DNA from: Fonsecaea monophora
Taxonomy: Eukaryota > Ascomycota > Eurotiomycetes > Chaetothyriales > Herpotrichiellaceae
Assembly (NCBI RefSeq): GCF_001642475.1
Contig: NW_019174045.1
Span: 1-64,000, forward strand
Length of the DNA stretch: 64,000 bases
Direction of reading: 5' to 3'
Each line of letters begins with the position of its first letter. Positions within the stretch are counted from its first letter, which is position 1. This document shows, in pieces, positions 1 to 10,741 of the stretch. The position numbers were made by a program, and so were the translations under genes. Under the pieces are notes generated by a model, which saw nothing but the letters and a program-made list of their open reading frames with translations, was not told the origin of the DNA and did not search any database.

Positions 1-328
1 TCACGTATCCGTGCTCAGACTCGTTTGGCAGAAAAGTTAGCCTAACTTTTTGATTGGTCAACGCGCGTTAGCGCGCCAACTCAGTGCGCTAGCACCTGTC
101 AACCGCAGGCTGATCCATCTGAGACAACGATATACAACGGGCCGAAACTCCACCTTGGAAGCTCACAATGTCCATTAACACTATCACCGCCTTGGTAGAC
201 GCTCTCATCTTTCTCGCTTGCTTTCAGAATGACAACAACCGCGAGTAAAGTCATCTTAAACATAAAAAGCTCGTTCGAGACCCAGACTTCGTAAGACCAC
301 CACACGCTATCCGCCCTTGGCTTGCTCA
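1..328. other. Intergenic DNA at window edge with short inverted repeats
   Basis: No gene was recognised. The first 80 bases hold two tight inverted repeats: a 9-bp stem at 32-40/42-50 with a one-base spacer, and a GC-rich 5-bp stem at 63-67/72-76. The rest is probably the 3' flank of the regulator gene that ends at 329. Confidence 0.5.
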
Positions 329-2959
329 TCACATCACCAGTTTGTGCCCAGCCTCCAGGAGATCAGCATATATCCTCAGAGACTCTCCAATCAAATTGAC
401 CATCTGCCACACGCTGCTCGACTGATACAGTTTCGCCCACAGCCTGACGACCATGCCACTCAACCGAGCCTTTTGCGCCAGAATGTGGTCGCAGCTCATC
501 TTGTATTCCGTCTCAGCCACCAGCTGGACGACGAATTCGAGCACCCTCTGTTCCGCGGGTGTCAGTGCAGGGTTCGGATCGAGCACCGTCACCGCTTCAA
601 GCCACTTTGCAAGGAGGACTGCGCACTCCAACGAGCAGAGGGCGTGTTGATTCGACCAGAGGATCAGTTGTGTCTGGGCGACGTAGTTGATCCCTAGCTT
701 CACGGGAATGCTGAGGGCATGTGCGCAATGAAGTGCCGCCCGGGTCATTTTGTCGCTTCGTTGGACTCTCGGGCTTTGGTGCAGTGAGTTGGCGACCATG
801 GATGGGTCCCAGCTGCTCAGTGACCTCACAGGGCCCAAATCCATATTGAGCCGAATGTACGCCAGCCGGAGGAGTGCTGTCGATGTAAAAGTCACGGGCC
901 CGTGAGGACTCAAGGGATCCATGGACGATTCTTGATCACGCTCCCAATACCTGGCCCATCGCTTCAGGGCCCGTTCAAAGACATTCATTTCTTCATCTGC
1001 GAGGCCGCTTGAATCGTCGTGCACGATGGGTAATCGAGCGTTGCGTGCAAGCCAGATCTGCTGAATGACGGCGTGTATGAGAGCACAACCGCCAAGAGCA
1101 GAGAAGCCTCGCGCAACGGCTTGGGTCGAGCCATTCCGTTCACCTAGGTCCGAAAAGAGGCAGGAAAACTCGGTTTGAAAATCTTGTCGAGTTGACCTCG
1201 ATTCGGCACGAGCTTCTCGCCATTCCAGCTCGTTGCCTGCCTTCCATTCCTTCTCGGAGCAGGGCAGTTCGAGCCGGAGGCCGCTTGCCAGTATCATGGG
1301 CGGTAAGTCGAACAGAATGGTATGGATATTGAAGAAGCAAAAGACCACGAGGTGGGTTCTTTTGATAGTCTCGAACCGGACCCACTCCCGCCAGTCCTCG
1401 GTTGGTTGTTCCCGGGCTCGCGTTATCTCATCGTCTTGAATAAGCGAGTGCAGCACACTGCGGATGGACAGTGCGTCGGTGACTGCGGGTTCGCGTCTGT
1501 ACCAGGATGCGATGGCGATCAAAAGCAGTAAAGTCTGCACCATCTCAACCACACAGAATCTTTCGTCTCCGCTGCAGCTTGGGTCAGGAATCATTACGGG
1601 CGTATAGTGCAATCTTTGGTCCAATCCCATGTTTGCTTTTCGTCTCTGGCGTCGGCGGAGGCGTTCCAAGACGATGGCTCGTGCAACACGAAACAGCTCA
1701 ATGCCCATCTCTGGCTCTCTGGTGTAGCGGGCTCCAAGAGCCGCAATGGCCAAGAGCAACTCAACATGGATGGCATCCATTCGCAGAGTGGCAATGTGGA
1801 AAAAGGGATAATGAGCATGGAAGTTCTTAAAGTACCCACCTATCAATCGTGACAACGCATGGCGAGACGGGAGAACAAAGTCGCCATCTATACAACCAGA
1901 AAATGTCGCCAGCTCATCGATGATACGCTGTCGACAGTCGGCCGAGATGAATAAATCTCGACTATTGAGCCTCGTGGGCCCTTGTGGGTGGGGACCATTG
2001 GGCGGAGGCTTTTCCTCGGGAGCCAGGGATGGGAGCCGAGAGCCAAACCGAGAGATGGACGAGTCATTTGCACGGATATTGGAGAGTGACGTGGATGTGG
2101 CATGGATGGTTGTCGTTACTGTTGATTCGTCGCGGGAGATGTTGCCGTCTCTAGGATCGTTGGTATTTTCGAAAACACCAGCCAAGGGTAAGTCTAGGTT
2201 GGAAAAGAAGACCGGCAACGGCTGGTAGCTCGGAGAGAATGGGTGAGTGAAGTTGGGCACGCTGTCCATGAAAGTAGCAAAATCTTGTGTATAGGCTGGC
2301 TCGAGCGCGTCGAAGCTGCCGTCCTGCAAGCCCAGATTCATCGTGTAATCCGGGACCGGTCTGGAAAATGACTCTTTAGACTGGCTTGGACTCTCAACAT
2401 TTGGATGGGCGAAGAAGCGCGCCGACAGGTGAACCTGGTTGATATGTTCCTGTTCACCACTGTGATTGCTGGCTATGGAATGAGTCGTCGGTGGGACTGC
2501 ACGGTGTTGGGAAGAAAGAACTGGGCCAGACCCAGCTTGGTACTCGGGCCAATCCACCAGAGGCAATGGTGTCGGCAAGAGCGTTTCCGTGTTCGACGAT
2601 ACATTCTGCCCAGAGCGACTCTGTAGAGGGGACTCGTGCGACAAGCGTATATGGCGGGTCAGCAAATCTCTTGCTCGCAAAAGTCAGCCAGACGACAGAT
2701 AAACGACGGATTAGCTTCGCTGGGTTGGGGCGGCGTACTTTCGGGTGAAACTTTTCTGACAAACGGAGCAGCGAAACGGCTTCTCCTTGGTGTCTTGTGG
2801 CCCAAGTCAGTCAATTGCTTCTCAAACCGCCTTTGTTCAGTTTCCCTTACGCGATCTCTCGTGGCGTTGGAGATGCTCCAGGCGGGCAAACCCACGGCCA
2901 CAGCGATGACACACGAATGTTTTCGCAGGGCGTGCAGGAGTGGCCAGATTCGTTGTCAT
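329..2959 (-). CDS. C2H2 zinc-finger / fungal_trans transcription factor
   Basis: Predicted nuclear DNA-binding regulator of 834 residues. Model (minus strand): exon 1 2959-2851, exon 2 2793-2739, exon 3 2669-329, with introns of 57 and 69 bp. Splicing restores two clean C2H2 fingers at the N-terminus. Finger 1 has C17, C20, H33 and H37; finger 2 has C45, C48, H61 and H66; they are joined by an HTKEKPF linker. An in-frame stop just upstream supports ATG 2959. The large third exon has a Ser/Pro-rich stretch. It then has a fungal_trans (PF04082-like) region near residues 280-480, with the segment YFKNFHAHYPFFH followed by a helix containing LLLAIAALGARYTRE. This two-finger plus fungal_trans layout is common in Pezizomycotina. 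The gene is divergent from the alcohol dehydrogenase at 3728, so it may regulate the neighbouring metabolic genes. That role is inferred, and no target is known. Confidence 0.88.
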
Positions 2960-3727
2960 GGTTCAGACCTTGCTCATCGCGCGGAGGAGAGATGGCACTG
3001 GCGGGCAGTGGGGAATTTGAGAATGAATTCGGGGAAGATGCTACATTCTTTAAGACGAGAGTTGGAAGATGAGGTTGAGGGTTTACAATTGTGGGGAGGC
3101 GCCCAAGTCAATGCAGTCTGGACACTGACGAGGCTGCTGGATCCCGGTAGCTGCGGCTGCTCCCTAGCGTAGAGCGGGCACCAATTAATTTACTTGTTCG
3201 TGGAGACTTAAAACCTCCCCCAATTCGGAGAACATGACAATCCAACGCCACGACAACTGAGTGGAAAGGGAATTGGCTGGCCAGGAATACGTTCCTGGTC
3301 CGAAGCTCGTCGTATCATCATCTCTTCCGGGCCTTTCTCTGCTCGCACGACGACAGCGGCCAGGCTTCGATAAGCAGCCAAACTTATCAGTCCCACAAGT
3401 CCACGCACCCTCCATGCAGCACCAATCACCTCAGACACTTCCCCAAATTATTCCAGATCGGTCCGGCGTTCCAGCAGTTGAGATACTCTTATGCAACATG
3501 CCCTCCCTACGGGACTTACGAGTCAAATGGCGGCCGCATAGACTTCACCACATTCGCACCTCTCGAGGCTAAGACTACAAGTACAAGTGGTACGCCCCTC
3601 CATACATATCCCGAGCCTCGCCGTGTTAGGCCGTGAAGCCAAACGGTGTTTACAAACTATCGAAATCTCAATTCCAGTGTAAGGATAAGAGTCTCTGAGG
3701 CTATCCTGTAAGACCACGATCTCGACG
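2960..3727. other. Divergent intergenic region, regulator / alcohol dehydrogenase
   Basis: About 770 bp between the start codons of two divergently transcribed genes, so it should hold both promoters. Short open frames here have no recognisable domains. I see no clear repeat or RNA gene. Confidence 0.5.
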
Positions 3728-4843
3728 ATGCGAGCACAAGTGTTAGAGGCCTTCAACACGCCTTACGAATTCAAAGATGTGCCTGTCCCTCCCGATCCCA
3801 CTGGTCAGGACATCCTGGTCAAAGTCGGAGCAGCGTCGTACTGCCACACAGACGCCGTCTTCGCGTCTGGTGCCATGTGGCAAGACCTGCCCCGAATAGG
3901 ATCGCACGAGTTTGCGGGCACAATCGTCGCCATGGGCCCGGACGTCTCGCCGAAATTGAATCTCGAGGTCGGAATGCCCGTGGGCGTTCCGGGTCGAGCC
4001 TTCCACCCTTGCGGATCGTGCTCCGAGTGCCTCAACAACGACGGTGATCCGGAAAAGTACGGCGTGTGGTGCACCAAGGCTGGCAACCTGGGTCTCTCGG
4101 CCAACGGCGGGTTCCAAGAATATTGCGTCGCGGATTCTCGCCAGATAGCCCCCATGCCGGAAGGCATGACCGCGGTCGATACCGCTCCGCTCATGTGCGC
4201 CGGTCTGACCATCTGGAATGCTCTCGAAAGGGCGGGAGTAACAATGGAGGCCGGACGCAGCAAGGGCCTCACGATTGCCATTTCCGGTGCCGGCGGCGGC
4301 CTTGGACATCTGGGCGTACAGTTCGCCGTCAAGCTCGGCTGCAAGGTCGTCGCCATTGAGGCGTCTGATCCGGCATTAGCCCTTCTGGAGGATGTGGTCA
4401 AGGATCTAGGGCCGTCAGGTGCCGACGTTACCATTCTCGATGCGCGGAAACAGTCTGCCGAGGACGCTCGCGTGTCGGTCTTTGGCTCTCCCGAACCAGG
4501 CCTGGAAGGCGAGAAGGGCGTCGACGGGGTCCTGATCCTCCCTGAGTCTCAGAAGGCTTTCGAGTACGGGATGAAGCTGGTCAAAAACCATGGCGTCTGC
4601 GTGACTGTCAGTTTCCCCAAGGAGGGCTTTCACATGCAACCGCGGGACCTCGTCTTCCGCCACATCTCCATGGTCGGCGTCTTGGTCGGGCGGAATCGGC
4701 AGCTCAGAGCCATGCTAAACTTCGCGGCAAAGGAAGGGGTGAGGGCGCGAGTGACCACCTACAAGCTAGAGCAGCTTAACGATCTGGTAGACGACTACCA
4801 TAAAGGCGCAAGTGGAAAGCTGGTCGTGGATATGTCAAAGTAA
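3728..4843 (+). CDS. Zinc-dependent alcohol dehydrogenase (MDR superfamily)
   Basis: Intronless, 371 residues, a normal length for ADH1/ADHP-type cytosolic enzymes that interconvert alcohols and aldehydes with NAD(H). Catalytic zinc ligands are visible: C39 (SYCHTD), H60-E61 (GSHEF) and C157 (LMCAG). The structural zinc loop has C95, C98, C101 and C115. The Rossmann motif GAGGGLGHLG lies at about 187-196. The central segment before the cofactor domain is conventional. An insertion of about 15 residues follows the Rossmann core (DARKQSAEDARVSVFGSPEP region). The start is the first ATG of the conserved N-terminus. The gene sits between a divergent zinc-finger regulator and a hydroxyacid dehydrogenase, which suggests a shared catabolic role. 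The substrate cannot be read from sequence. Confidence 0.9.
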   Translation: MRAQVLEAFNTPYEFKDVPVPPDPTGQDILVKVGAASYCHTDAVFASGAMWQDLPRIGSHEFAGTIVAMGPDVSPKLNLEVGMPVGVPGRAFHPCGSCSECLNNDGDPEKYGVWCTKAGNLGLSANGGFQEYCVADSRQIAPMPEGMTAVDTAPLMCAGLTIWNALERAGVTMEAGRSKGLTIAISGAGGGLGHLGVQFAVKLGCKVVAIEASDPALALLEDVVKDLGPSGADVTILDARKQSAEDARVSVFGSPEPGLEGEKGVDGVLILPESQKAFEYGMKLVKNHGVCVTVSFPKEGFHMQPRDLVFRHISMVGVLVGRNRQLRAMLNFAAKEGVRARVTTYKLEQLNDLVDDYHKGASGKLVVDMSK

Positions 4844-5408
4844 ATGACGATCAACCTCTCGTGCCTCTGCACCCTATTTAGGGCTTGGTCGTCTGGGATG
4901 TACACCAGGGGATCACCTCTTCACAGCGCATGAATAGATACAGGTACACATATTGCACACCAGCTTAATTGGAAAGTGCCTAGATTCGCGTGCCACTAGT
5001 ATCTCCTGCATCAACGGCGACGCCGTTGGGACAAAGGCCACCTCGCTAATCGAGACAGGTATGAGTCCAGGGGCTCGTAACACTAACCTCTTAATCTCGC
5101 GTCGATGAATGCCACCATAGTCTCGCGCCCATCATGGAGATCCAGCCGCCCAGTCGACGTAGGATATCCGAACACGGACCGGACTCCATTCCAGAAATCA
5201 CGGAATATGGCGCTTGCTTACCCAGACTGTGCTCCAATTTGGGGCACCGGGGTCTTGTTCCGGATTGGGAGATGAGAAAGTGATCTGCGTTTAATATCTT
5301 GAGCTGGTCGGACACGGACAGACTATAGGACGTTCGTTCAGGGCAAGTCATCCAGCCCCAAATGCTCCTGTTATCGACTCGGACGTAGCACGGCACTGGA
5401 GGCCTACT
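4844..5408. other. Intergenic region between convergent genes
   Basis: About 565 bp between the 3' ends of the alcohol dehydrogenase (plus) and the hydroxyacid dehydrogenase (minus). The one open frame on the minus strand (5091-5396) shows no known domain. Presumably 3' UTRs and terminators. Confidence 0.5.
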
Positions 5409-6470
5409 TCAGTTGAGCTTTGTCGGGATGTCCTTTCCCTCGAGCCACAACTCCAGATTTGATGCTGTGTCCTCGTACCATCGGTTCATGACTCCCTCCT
5501 CCACGTAGCCCATGTGTGGGCTAAGTAGTACTTGGCTTCTGCCGTCCTTGCCCCAAGCAGTCGTACGCCACGGGCTGTCGAGCGGCAACGGTTCCACATG
5601 ATAGACGTCCAAAGCTGCACCTTTGATCCTGCCGTGGTTCAAAGCATCGAGTAAAGCCTTCTCGTTGATGAGGGGGCCTCTCGAGGTGTTGACGAGGAGA
5701 GCAGAGGGTTTCAACAAGGCGAGCTCTCTCTCCCCTAGAAGATCTCGGCTTCGATCAGACAGAACGTAGTGGATGCTCAACACGTCCGCTTCCCTGAGGA
5801 GCTCTTCCTTGCTGCTCGCCACCTTGAACGTCCCTGGTGGAAGACCAAATGACTTGGCCTTTTGCTCAGCAACCTCCTGTGTGAGACTACTCGACCATGC
5901 TAGAATCTTCATTCCAAACGCCCACGCACCATCCGAGGCAACCCTCGCACCCAGGTTGCCAAATCCTAACAGACCTAGCGTTTTGCCCTTCAGCCCTGTA
6001 GCTGGAGAAATCTCCCAGAGACCAGACTTGACGGCGGCGTCGTCACGGGCAATGTTCCGAGCGATACCCAGGATGAGTGCCCAGCAGTGTTGCAAAGTAG
6101 AATCAATCGAGGTAGGGAAGCTCACGTCCCCAGACTTGCCAATTCCCTTTGCTCCGGCGACGATGATATTCTGCTCAGCACAGGCAGCCATGTCGATTGC
6201 CGAGTTCTTCATTCCGGTGGTTAGAAGCAATCTGAGGTTCGGAAGAGCCCGAATTACATCCCCTGGCAAGGGTGTTCGTTCCCGCATCGTCGAAATAACA
6301 GTGAACGGTCGAAGGCGCTCGATGAGGACATCCTTCTCCGCCTCTCCGCTCGGGTTGATAGTGTCAGAGAAAGTGGTGACTTCGACTTTGGGCTGTAGAT
6401 GAGCGAATTTGGCTGCAGCAATGCCCTGGTAGTCATCCAGTATTGCTAAACGTATCTTTGAGATGGCCAT
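5409..6470 (-). CDS. D-isomer-specific 2-hydroxyacid dehydrogenase
   Basis: Intronless, 353 residues. The first in-frame ATG is at 6470; upstream codons in the frame lack an ATG. Family role: NAD(P)H-dependent reduction of 2-keto acids such as glyoxylate, hydroxypyruvate or phenylpyruvate to D-2-hydroxy acids. The Rossmann motif GLLGFGNLG lies at about 166-174. The catalytic triad is present: R264 (VNTSRGPL), E293 (YHVEPLP) and H319 (LSPHMGYVEE). The N-terminal segment LRLLLTTGMKNSAID is typical of the fungal subgroup. Its promoter is shared with the divergent P450 at 6977 (506 bp apart). With a CYP504-like P450 beside it, an aromatic 2-keto-acid substrate is conceivable, but that is inference only. 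Confidence 0.88.
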   Translation of the reverse strand: MAISKIRLAILDDYQGIAAAKFAHLQPKVEVTTFSDTINPSGEAEKDVLIERLRPFTVISTMRERTPLPGDVIRALPNLRLLLTTGMKNSAIDMAACAEQNIIVAGAKGIGKSGDVSFPTSIDSTLQHCWALILGIARNIARDDAAVKSGLWEISPATGLKGKTLGLLGFGNLGARVASDGAWAFGMKILAWSSSLTQEVAEQKAKSFGLPPGTFKVASSKEELLREADVLSIHYVLSDRSRDLLGERELALLKPSALLVNTSRGPLINEKALLDALNHGRIKGAALDVYHVEPLPLDSPWRTTAWGKDGRSQVLLSPHMGYVEEGVMNRWYEDTASNLELWLEGKDIPTKLN

Positions 6471-6976
6471 TTCGATGCTATGTTGTCTCAATATGCTTGT
6501 CCGGGAGTTGGGTTGAGCGATGTGCTGAACGCCGAGCTCTAAAGCTTTTTACAACGTGTTTGCACTCAGATTATTAAGAGGCCAACCAATTGGTCTCGCG
6601 GACCTGGAGACTTTGGACAGATGTCGATGTCGATGAGGCTCTCCACGGCTATCGTAGGAATATGCTTCTCCAAATCGGAGGCTGATCGATACTTGTTAAA
6701 TGTAGAGTTGAAGTGACCGAGGTAAGGCCTGCTGAAACCCAGAATGGGAAGAATGCATTCCCACCCCAACTTGGGGACTCGCGGATCCCAGGATCGTACG
6801 GAGATAAGTCGCATCGAAACAGCATTTCGTAAGTGACACGGCAGACGCAGTAGGCGTTTAAAACCCCTCGATATTTATCCATGGACTCTCGATTTCATCC
6901 CAGGGTGGATTTTCCCCATTGAACCTCACAGAAGAAGAGAGAGACGCTTCAAGGTTATCACCTTTGTCAATTCACC
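6471..6976. other. Divergent promoter region, hydroxyacid dehydrogenase / P450
   Basis: About 506 bp between two divergent start codons. No RNA gene or coding potential was recognised. Co-regulation of the two flanking genes is plausible from layout alone. Confidence 0.45.
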
Positions 6977-8794
6977 ATGCATCCGGCCATCGGATTCTTC
7001 TTTGTTGCCTCTGTACTCGCGCTGCTCATCAGATGGGCCAATAGAACCGATATCCCAAAGATCAAAAACCTACCCGAACTTCCTGGGGTGCCGATTTTTG
7101 GGAGTCTGATCCTCTTGGGCAAGTATCATGCCAGGAACTGCGCTCGGCTGGCCAAGACGTATGGCGATGTCTTCCAGGTTCGCCTGGGCAACCGCGTGAG
7201 TGAAGATCCCCAAGCACCAGATCACATGTCACTGGGTCGATCGTATTGACTCTCCTTGCGCTCCAGAGATTCATTTATGCAAACTCGTTCGAATCGGTGA
7301 AGGAACTATGGATCAGAAATCAGTCAGCACTCATCTCTCGACCAAAGTTTTGGACATTCCACGACGTGGTTTCGCAAACCCAGGGAGTGTATACCCTGGG
7401 GACCTCGCCATGGTCTGAGTCCCTCAAGAGAGCCCGCAAAGCGGCGGCCACGGCCCTGAACAGACAGGCGGTGCAGACATACCTCCCTTTCATCGACCTT
7501 GAGTCCACCACCAGCATCAACGAACTGGTCCAGAACATCAAATTTGGGTACGACATCGACCCCAACGGCTATTTCCAACGCTTCTCTTTGAACATCAGCC
7601 TGACCCTGAATTACGGTATTCGAATCCAGGGCACTGTCAAAGACAGCACTCTCAATGAAGTGGTTGCCGTTGAGCGAGAGCTGGGAAACATCCGCGGTAT
7701 TGCGCATAACTGGCAAGATTATGTCCCGTTGCTCCGGATCTTACCCGGGTACAAGTCGAATGCCGTAAAGTATCGGGCCCGACGAGACGAATACATCCTT
7801 AGTTTCTTTAATCAGTTGAAAGAACGAATCGCGAACGGCACCGACCACCCCTGCATTGCTGGCAACGTCCTGAAAGATCCAGAGGCTAGATTGGCGGATA
7901 GTAAGCTATCAGATGGTGCCACCTGCCGACGGTTGATGGCTGACTGAATGCTTGCTTAGATGAACTCAAATCCATATGTTTGACCATGGTCGCCGCTGGC
8001 CTCGACACATTGCCAGGGAATATCAACATGACGATCGCTTACCTTTCGTCACCGCACGGCCAGGAGATCCAAGCACGAATGTACGACGAAATCATCAAAT
8101 CGTACCCTGGAAAAGACCCATGGCATGGATGCTTATACGAAGAGACGTCCGAGTACGTCATTTCTTTTGTAAAGGTGAGTGCAGGGACTTCAAGAGTGAC
8201 CTCTGCCACCACCAAATCGAAGACTGACCATGTCGTAGGAGGTGCTTCGCTTCTGGTCCACCCTGAACTTGTCATTCTATCGCCAAAGTGTTAGCGACAT
8301 CACTTACAAAGGTGCTGTTATCCCTGCCGGGACACCTTTCTTGATGGTATGAGATTTTCACCTCCCAGACCTCCCCGGGCCGTTAACCGACGGTCGTGCT
8401 AACAATCCATGGGCAGAATATGTGGGCCGCGAATCATGATCCTGCGCACTTCAAGTCACCCATGGAATTCATCCCGGATCGCTTCATGGGGCAATCAGGC
8501 GCCGGAGAGGGCACACAGCACTTTGGCTACGGCGCGGGGACTCGGATGTGTGCCGGAGCACATTTGGCAAATCGAGAGCTGTACATCATCTTCACACGCC
8601 TAGTCCTAGCCTTCCGCATCCATGAGGCCACCGATCCAAAGGACAGGCCGATTCTGGACACGATTGAGTGCAATTCGGTGCCGACAAGTATGGTCACTCA
8701 GCCCAAACCCTTCAAGGTGAGATTCATCCCTCGAGACCAGAAACAGCTTGAGACGTGGATCGGTCAGAGCGTCGAGAACACCTCACACCTCTGA
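6977..8794 (+). CDS. Cytochrome P450, CYP504-like (phenylacetate hydroxylase type)
   Basis: Model: exons 6977-7195, 7267-7900, 7960-8174, 8239-8346 and 8417-8794, with introns of 59 to 71 bp. Product 517 residues. An N-terminal hydrophobic anchor (IGFFFVASVLALLI) is followed by the proline-rich LPELPGVPIFG, as in ER-bound fungal P450s. The I-helix oxygen motif AAGLDTLPGN begins exon 3. The K-helix ExxR is EVLRFW at the start of exon 4. The haem-binding FGYGAGTRMCAGAHLA carries the Cys ligand in exon 5. The I-helix stretch, the HFKSPMEF segment and the haem region resemble the CYP504 family (Aspergillus PhacA/PhacB), which hydroxylates phenylacetate or 3-hydroxyphenylacetate toward homogentisate. 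Subfamily and substrate are from memory of the family and not certain. All residues needed for activity are intact. Confidence 0.87.
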
Positions 8795-9204
8795 AAGTGC
8801 GGAGTTTCCTTCCAGTTGTAAACGAGAATTGTCGGACTTGGAGATGCTGGGGGCTATGTTTTCAGAAAGCATCGTGTTGACATTTGCCTGGTGAGCTGCA
8901 CGACTTGAGCGTTGACTGCCAAACCTGTTTGACGCCGGCCTGGTATGTCGAGGGATTTGGAACTCCTAGATAAGTTTTCGAAATCTAATCAAATTGAAAT
9001 GTCGCATTTAAATTATTTTGACCGTACTGTTTGATATTCAGTGACTTGGAAAAGTGAAGTGTTTCACTTGAAACAGGTAACGGTAAACTTCTTTGCCAAG
9101 GGAACCTCTTGTTGCTATTCATATATTGCACTAGCCAATTATAGCTCTGATTTGGCTCACGAATCGCACACAGAAAATGCGATTCTTCTACACCTGCTTA
9201 GCAT
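8795..9204. other. Intergenic region
   Basis: About 410 AT-rich bases between the P450 stop codon and the tRNA. No gene was recognised. Confidence 0.5.
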
Positions 9205-9302
9205 GGTGGCGTGGCCTAATGGTAAGGCGTTGCTTTCCGGTTACATTCTTGTATCAATCAGGAGCGTGGCAAAGACTGTGGGTTCGAGTCCCATCGCCAT
9301 CG
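9205..9302 (+). tRNA. tRNA-Arg (anticodon CCG) with a 26-nt intron
   Basis: A full cloverleaf can be drawn by hand. The acceptor stem is GGTGGCG paired with CGCCATC (one G-U), discriminator G9302. The D stem is GCC/GGC with GG in the loop. The anticodon stem is TTGCT/GGCAA. The T arm is GTGGG-TTCGAGT-CCCAT. The anticodon CCG is at 9237-9239, preceded by U33 and followed by G37. The intron (9241-9266) lies at the canonical site one base 3' of the anticodon. It decodes CGG. A long T run begins a few bases downstream and serves as the Pol III terminator. Confidence 0.9.
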
Positions 9303-9629
9303 AGTTGTTTTTTTTTTTTGCTTTTGCTGTCGGGAGAGCACGTTGATTATTTCTCCACTCCAGTGTCCGTATGGGGACTATGGCTTTTTGTCTCCAGCCT
9401 GGTCTAGGTATCGCGTCTAACCTTCTATGTGACACTATGGACTACGAGGTTACAAGTACTGAACGAGGTGTTGACTGCAAGATCTCAGTCTCAATGCCCA
9501 TCATTTGAGAACAACCAGGCAAACGACCGTTGCAATGCCAAAACTCCTGCGAGTCTTCAGCAAGCGCCTTCACCAATCACTTGTCGAGGAAAGCATCCCA
9601 TACTGATCCCCATGTTAATTCTTGCTGAC
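9303..9629. other. Intergenic region
   Basis: Apart from the tRNA terminator, nothing was recognised between the tRNA and the first recognisable piece of the phosphotransferase-like pseudogene. Confidence 0.4.
9306..9319 (+). terminator. Pol III T-tract terminator of the tRNA
   Basis: A run of about a dozen T residues starts within six bases of the tRNA 3' end, as expected for RNA polymerase III termination. Confidence 0.8.
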
Positions 9630-10741
9630 ATGAACACCCCAAGTGACACTATCTGTACAAGCGAGCTTTTGAACTATTCCAATGGACGTTTCCTGATGAA
9701 CGAACAACATGAGTTGTCAAGAAGACATGCCAAATTCGACCTTGAGCGGCTCTGAGCCTTAGATTCCTCCCTCCCCTCAGTCATGTCTCCTGTATCCAGC
9801 ATAGACAAGCACGAGGGCAGCTTCAACAAGGCGTTGAAGCTAGCCGTGGCGAACGGGAAAGAAGTGATTGTCAAGATCCCGCTCCCAGTCATGGTGCGCG
9901 CGGGATATAGCATCTTTACCTTGGTCCCGGGGGACCACACTTTGGATCTCCCGATTCGCATCTGCACCATTTCGAAGCTACCATGAAGGTGATCCCTATT
10001 CTGGCCAAGACTCCCCTTCTGCGAGGCCATGCCAGGCCGACTCTGTGGCACACAGATCTGCACATGGGCAACATCTTTGTCTCCGACGACGACCCCACCA
10101 AAATCGTCGGTGTCATCGACTGGCAGTTCACCTCGATCTCACCGGCATTCACCCAGGTGCGGTGGCTGCACTTTCTCGAGCCGCTGGAAGACCACCAGAC
10201 CGGGGCGATCAAGCCGGAACCCCCGGCCGATTTCGAGATCATGGACCCAGACGAACAGGCCTATGCGCTCTCGCAACGGGACCAGGCCCTGCAGCAGGCG
10301 AAATGCTACGAAGTTGCCCTCGCTCAGCGTGGCCGCAAAGCATACTTTGCTCTCACAAAAGTCCCTGACACTGTGCGCCGCATATTCACCCTGTGTGGTC
10401 GGACGTGTTAGGACGGCGTGGTGCCGTTGAGGGACTGTCTGATCCAGCTGTCCAGAAATTGGCACAGGATCGAACTCAGCGGGAGCTGTCCCATTACGTT
10501 ATCGAGCGAGGAGATGACTGCCCACGAAACACAACTCGGTGAATATCGAGACTGGGTTCAACTGCGGAAATACACCCAAGAGATTCTATGCTCGGATGAA
10601 GAGGGCTGGGTGTCCCCAGAGTTGGACTTTGAGAAGGTACGGGCACAAGAGAGGGACCTCTTTGGGATTTACCTCCGCAGACAGGCACCGGACACGTTAG
10701 AAAAAGATGCGAAGGTGTTTTGGTTCTATCCCTCCGTGTAG
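9630..10741 (+). pseudogene. Broken APH-family (AIM9-like) phosphotransferase
   Basis: Pieces of one fungal APH/choline-kinase-fold gene in correct order but disrupted. The piece at about 9630-9752 matches the family N-terminus (LLNYSNGRFLMNEQHELSRR). An in-frame TGA (9753-9755) follows, and the same frame then continues into the N-lobe strand GSFNKALKL...EVIVKIPLP to about 9897. The frame then shifts, and roughly 190 residues usual in the family are missing. A second piece, from about 9970, has the catalytic loop WHTDLHMGNIFV and the metal site VIDWQ. A TAG (10409-10411) interrupts it before a C-terminal piece runs to 10741. No GT-AG intron removes either stop cleanly. The family is ATP-dependent and kinase-like; fungal AIM9-type members are largely uncharacterised. 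Without the mid-domain an active kinase is unlikely. An unusual splice form is possible but less likely. Confidence 0.75.

Noticed and set aside
9630..10741. Calling three separate small genes at the APH-like locus
   Set aside because: The pieces are in order within one known fold and share frames across the stop codons. A single broken gene explains them better.
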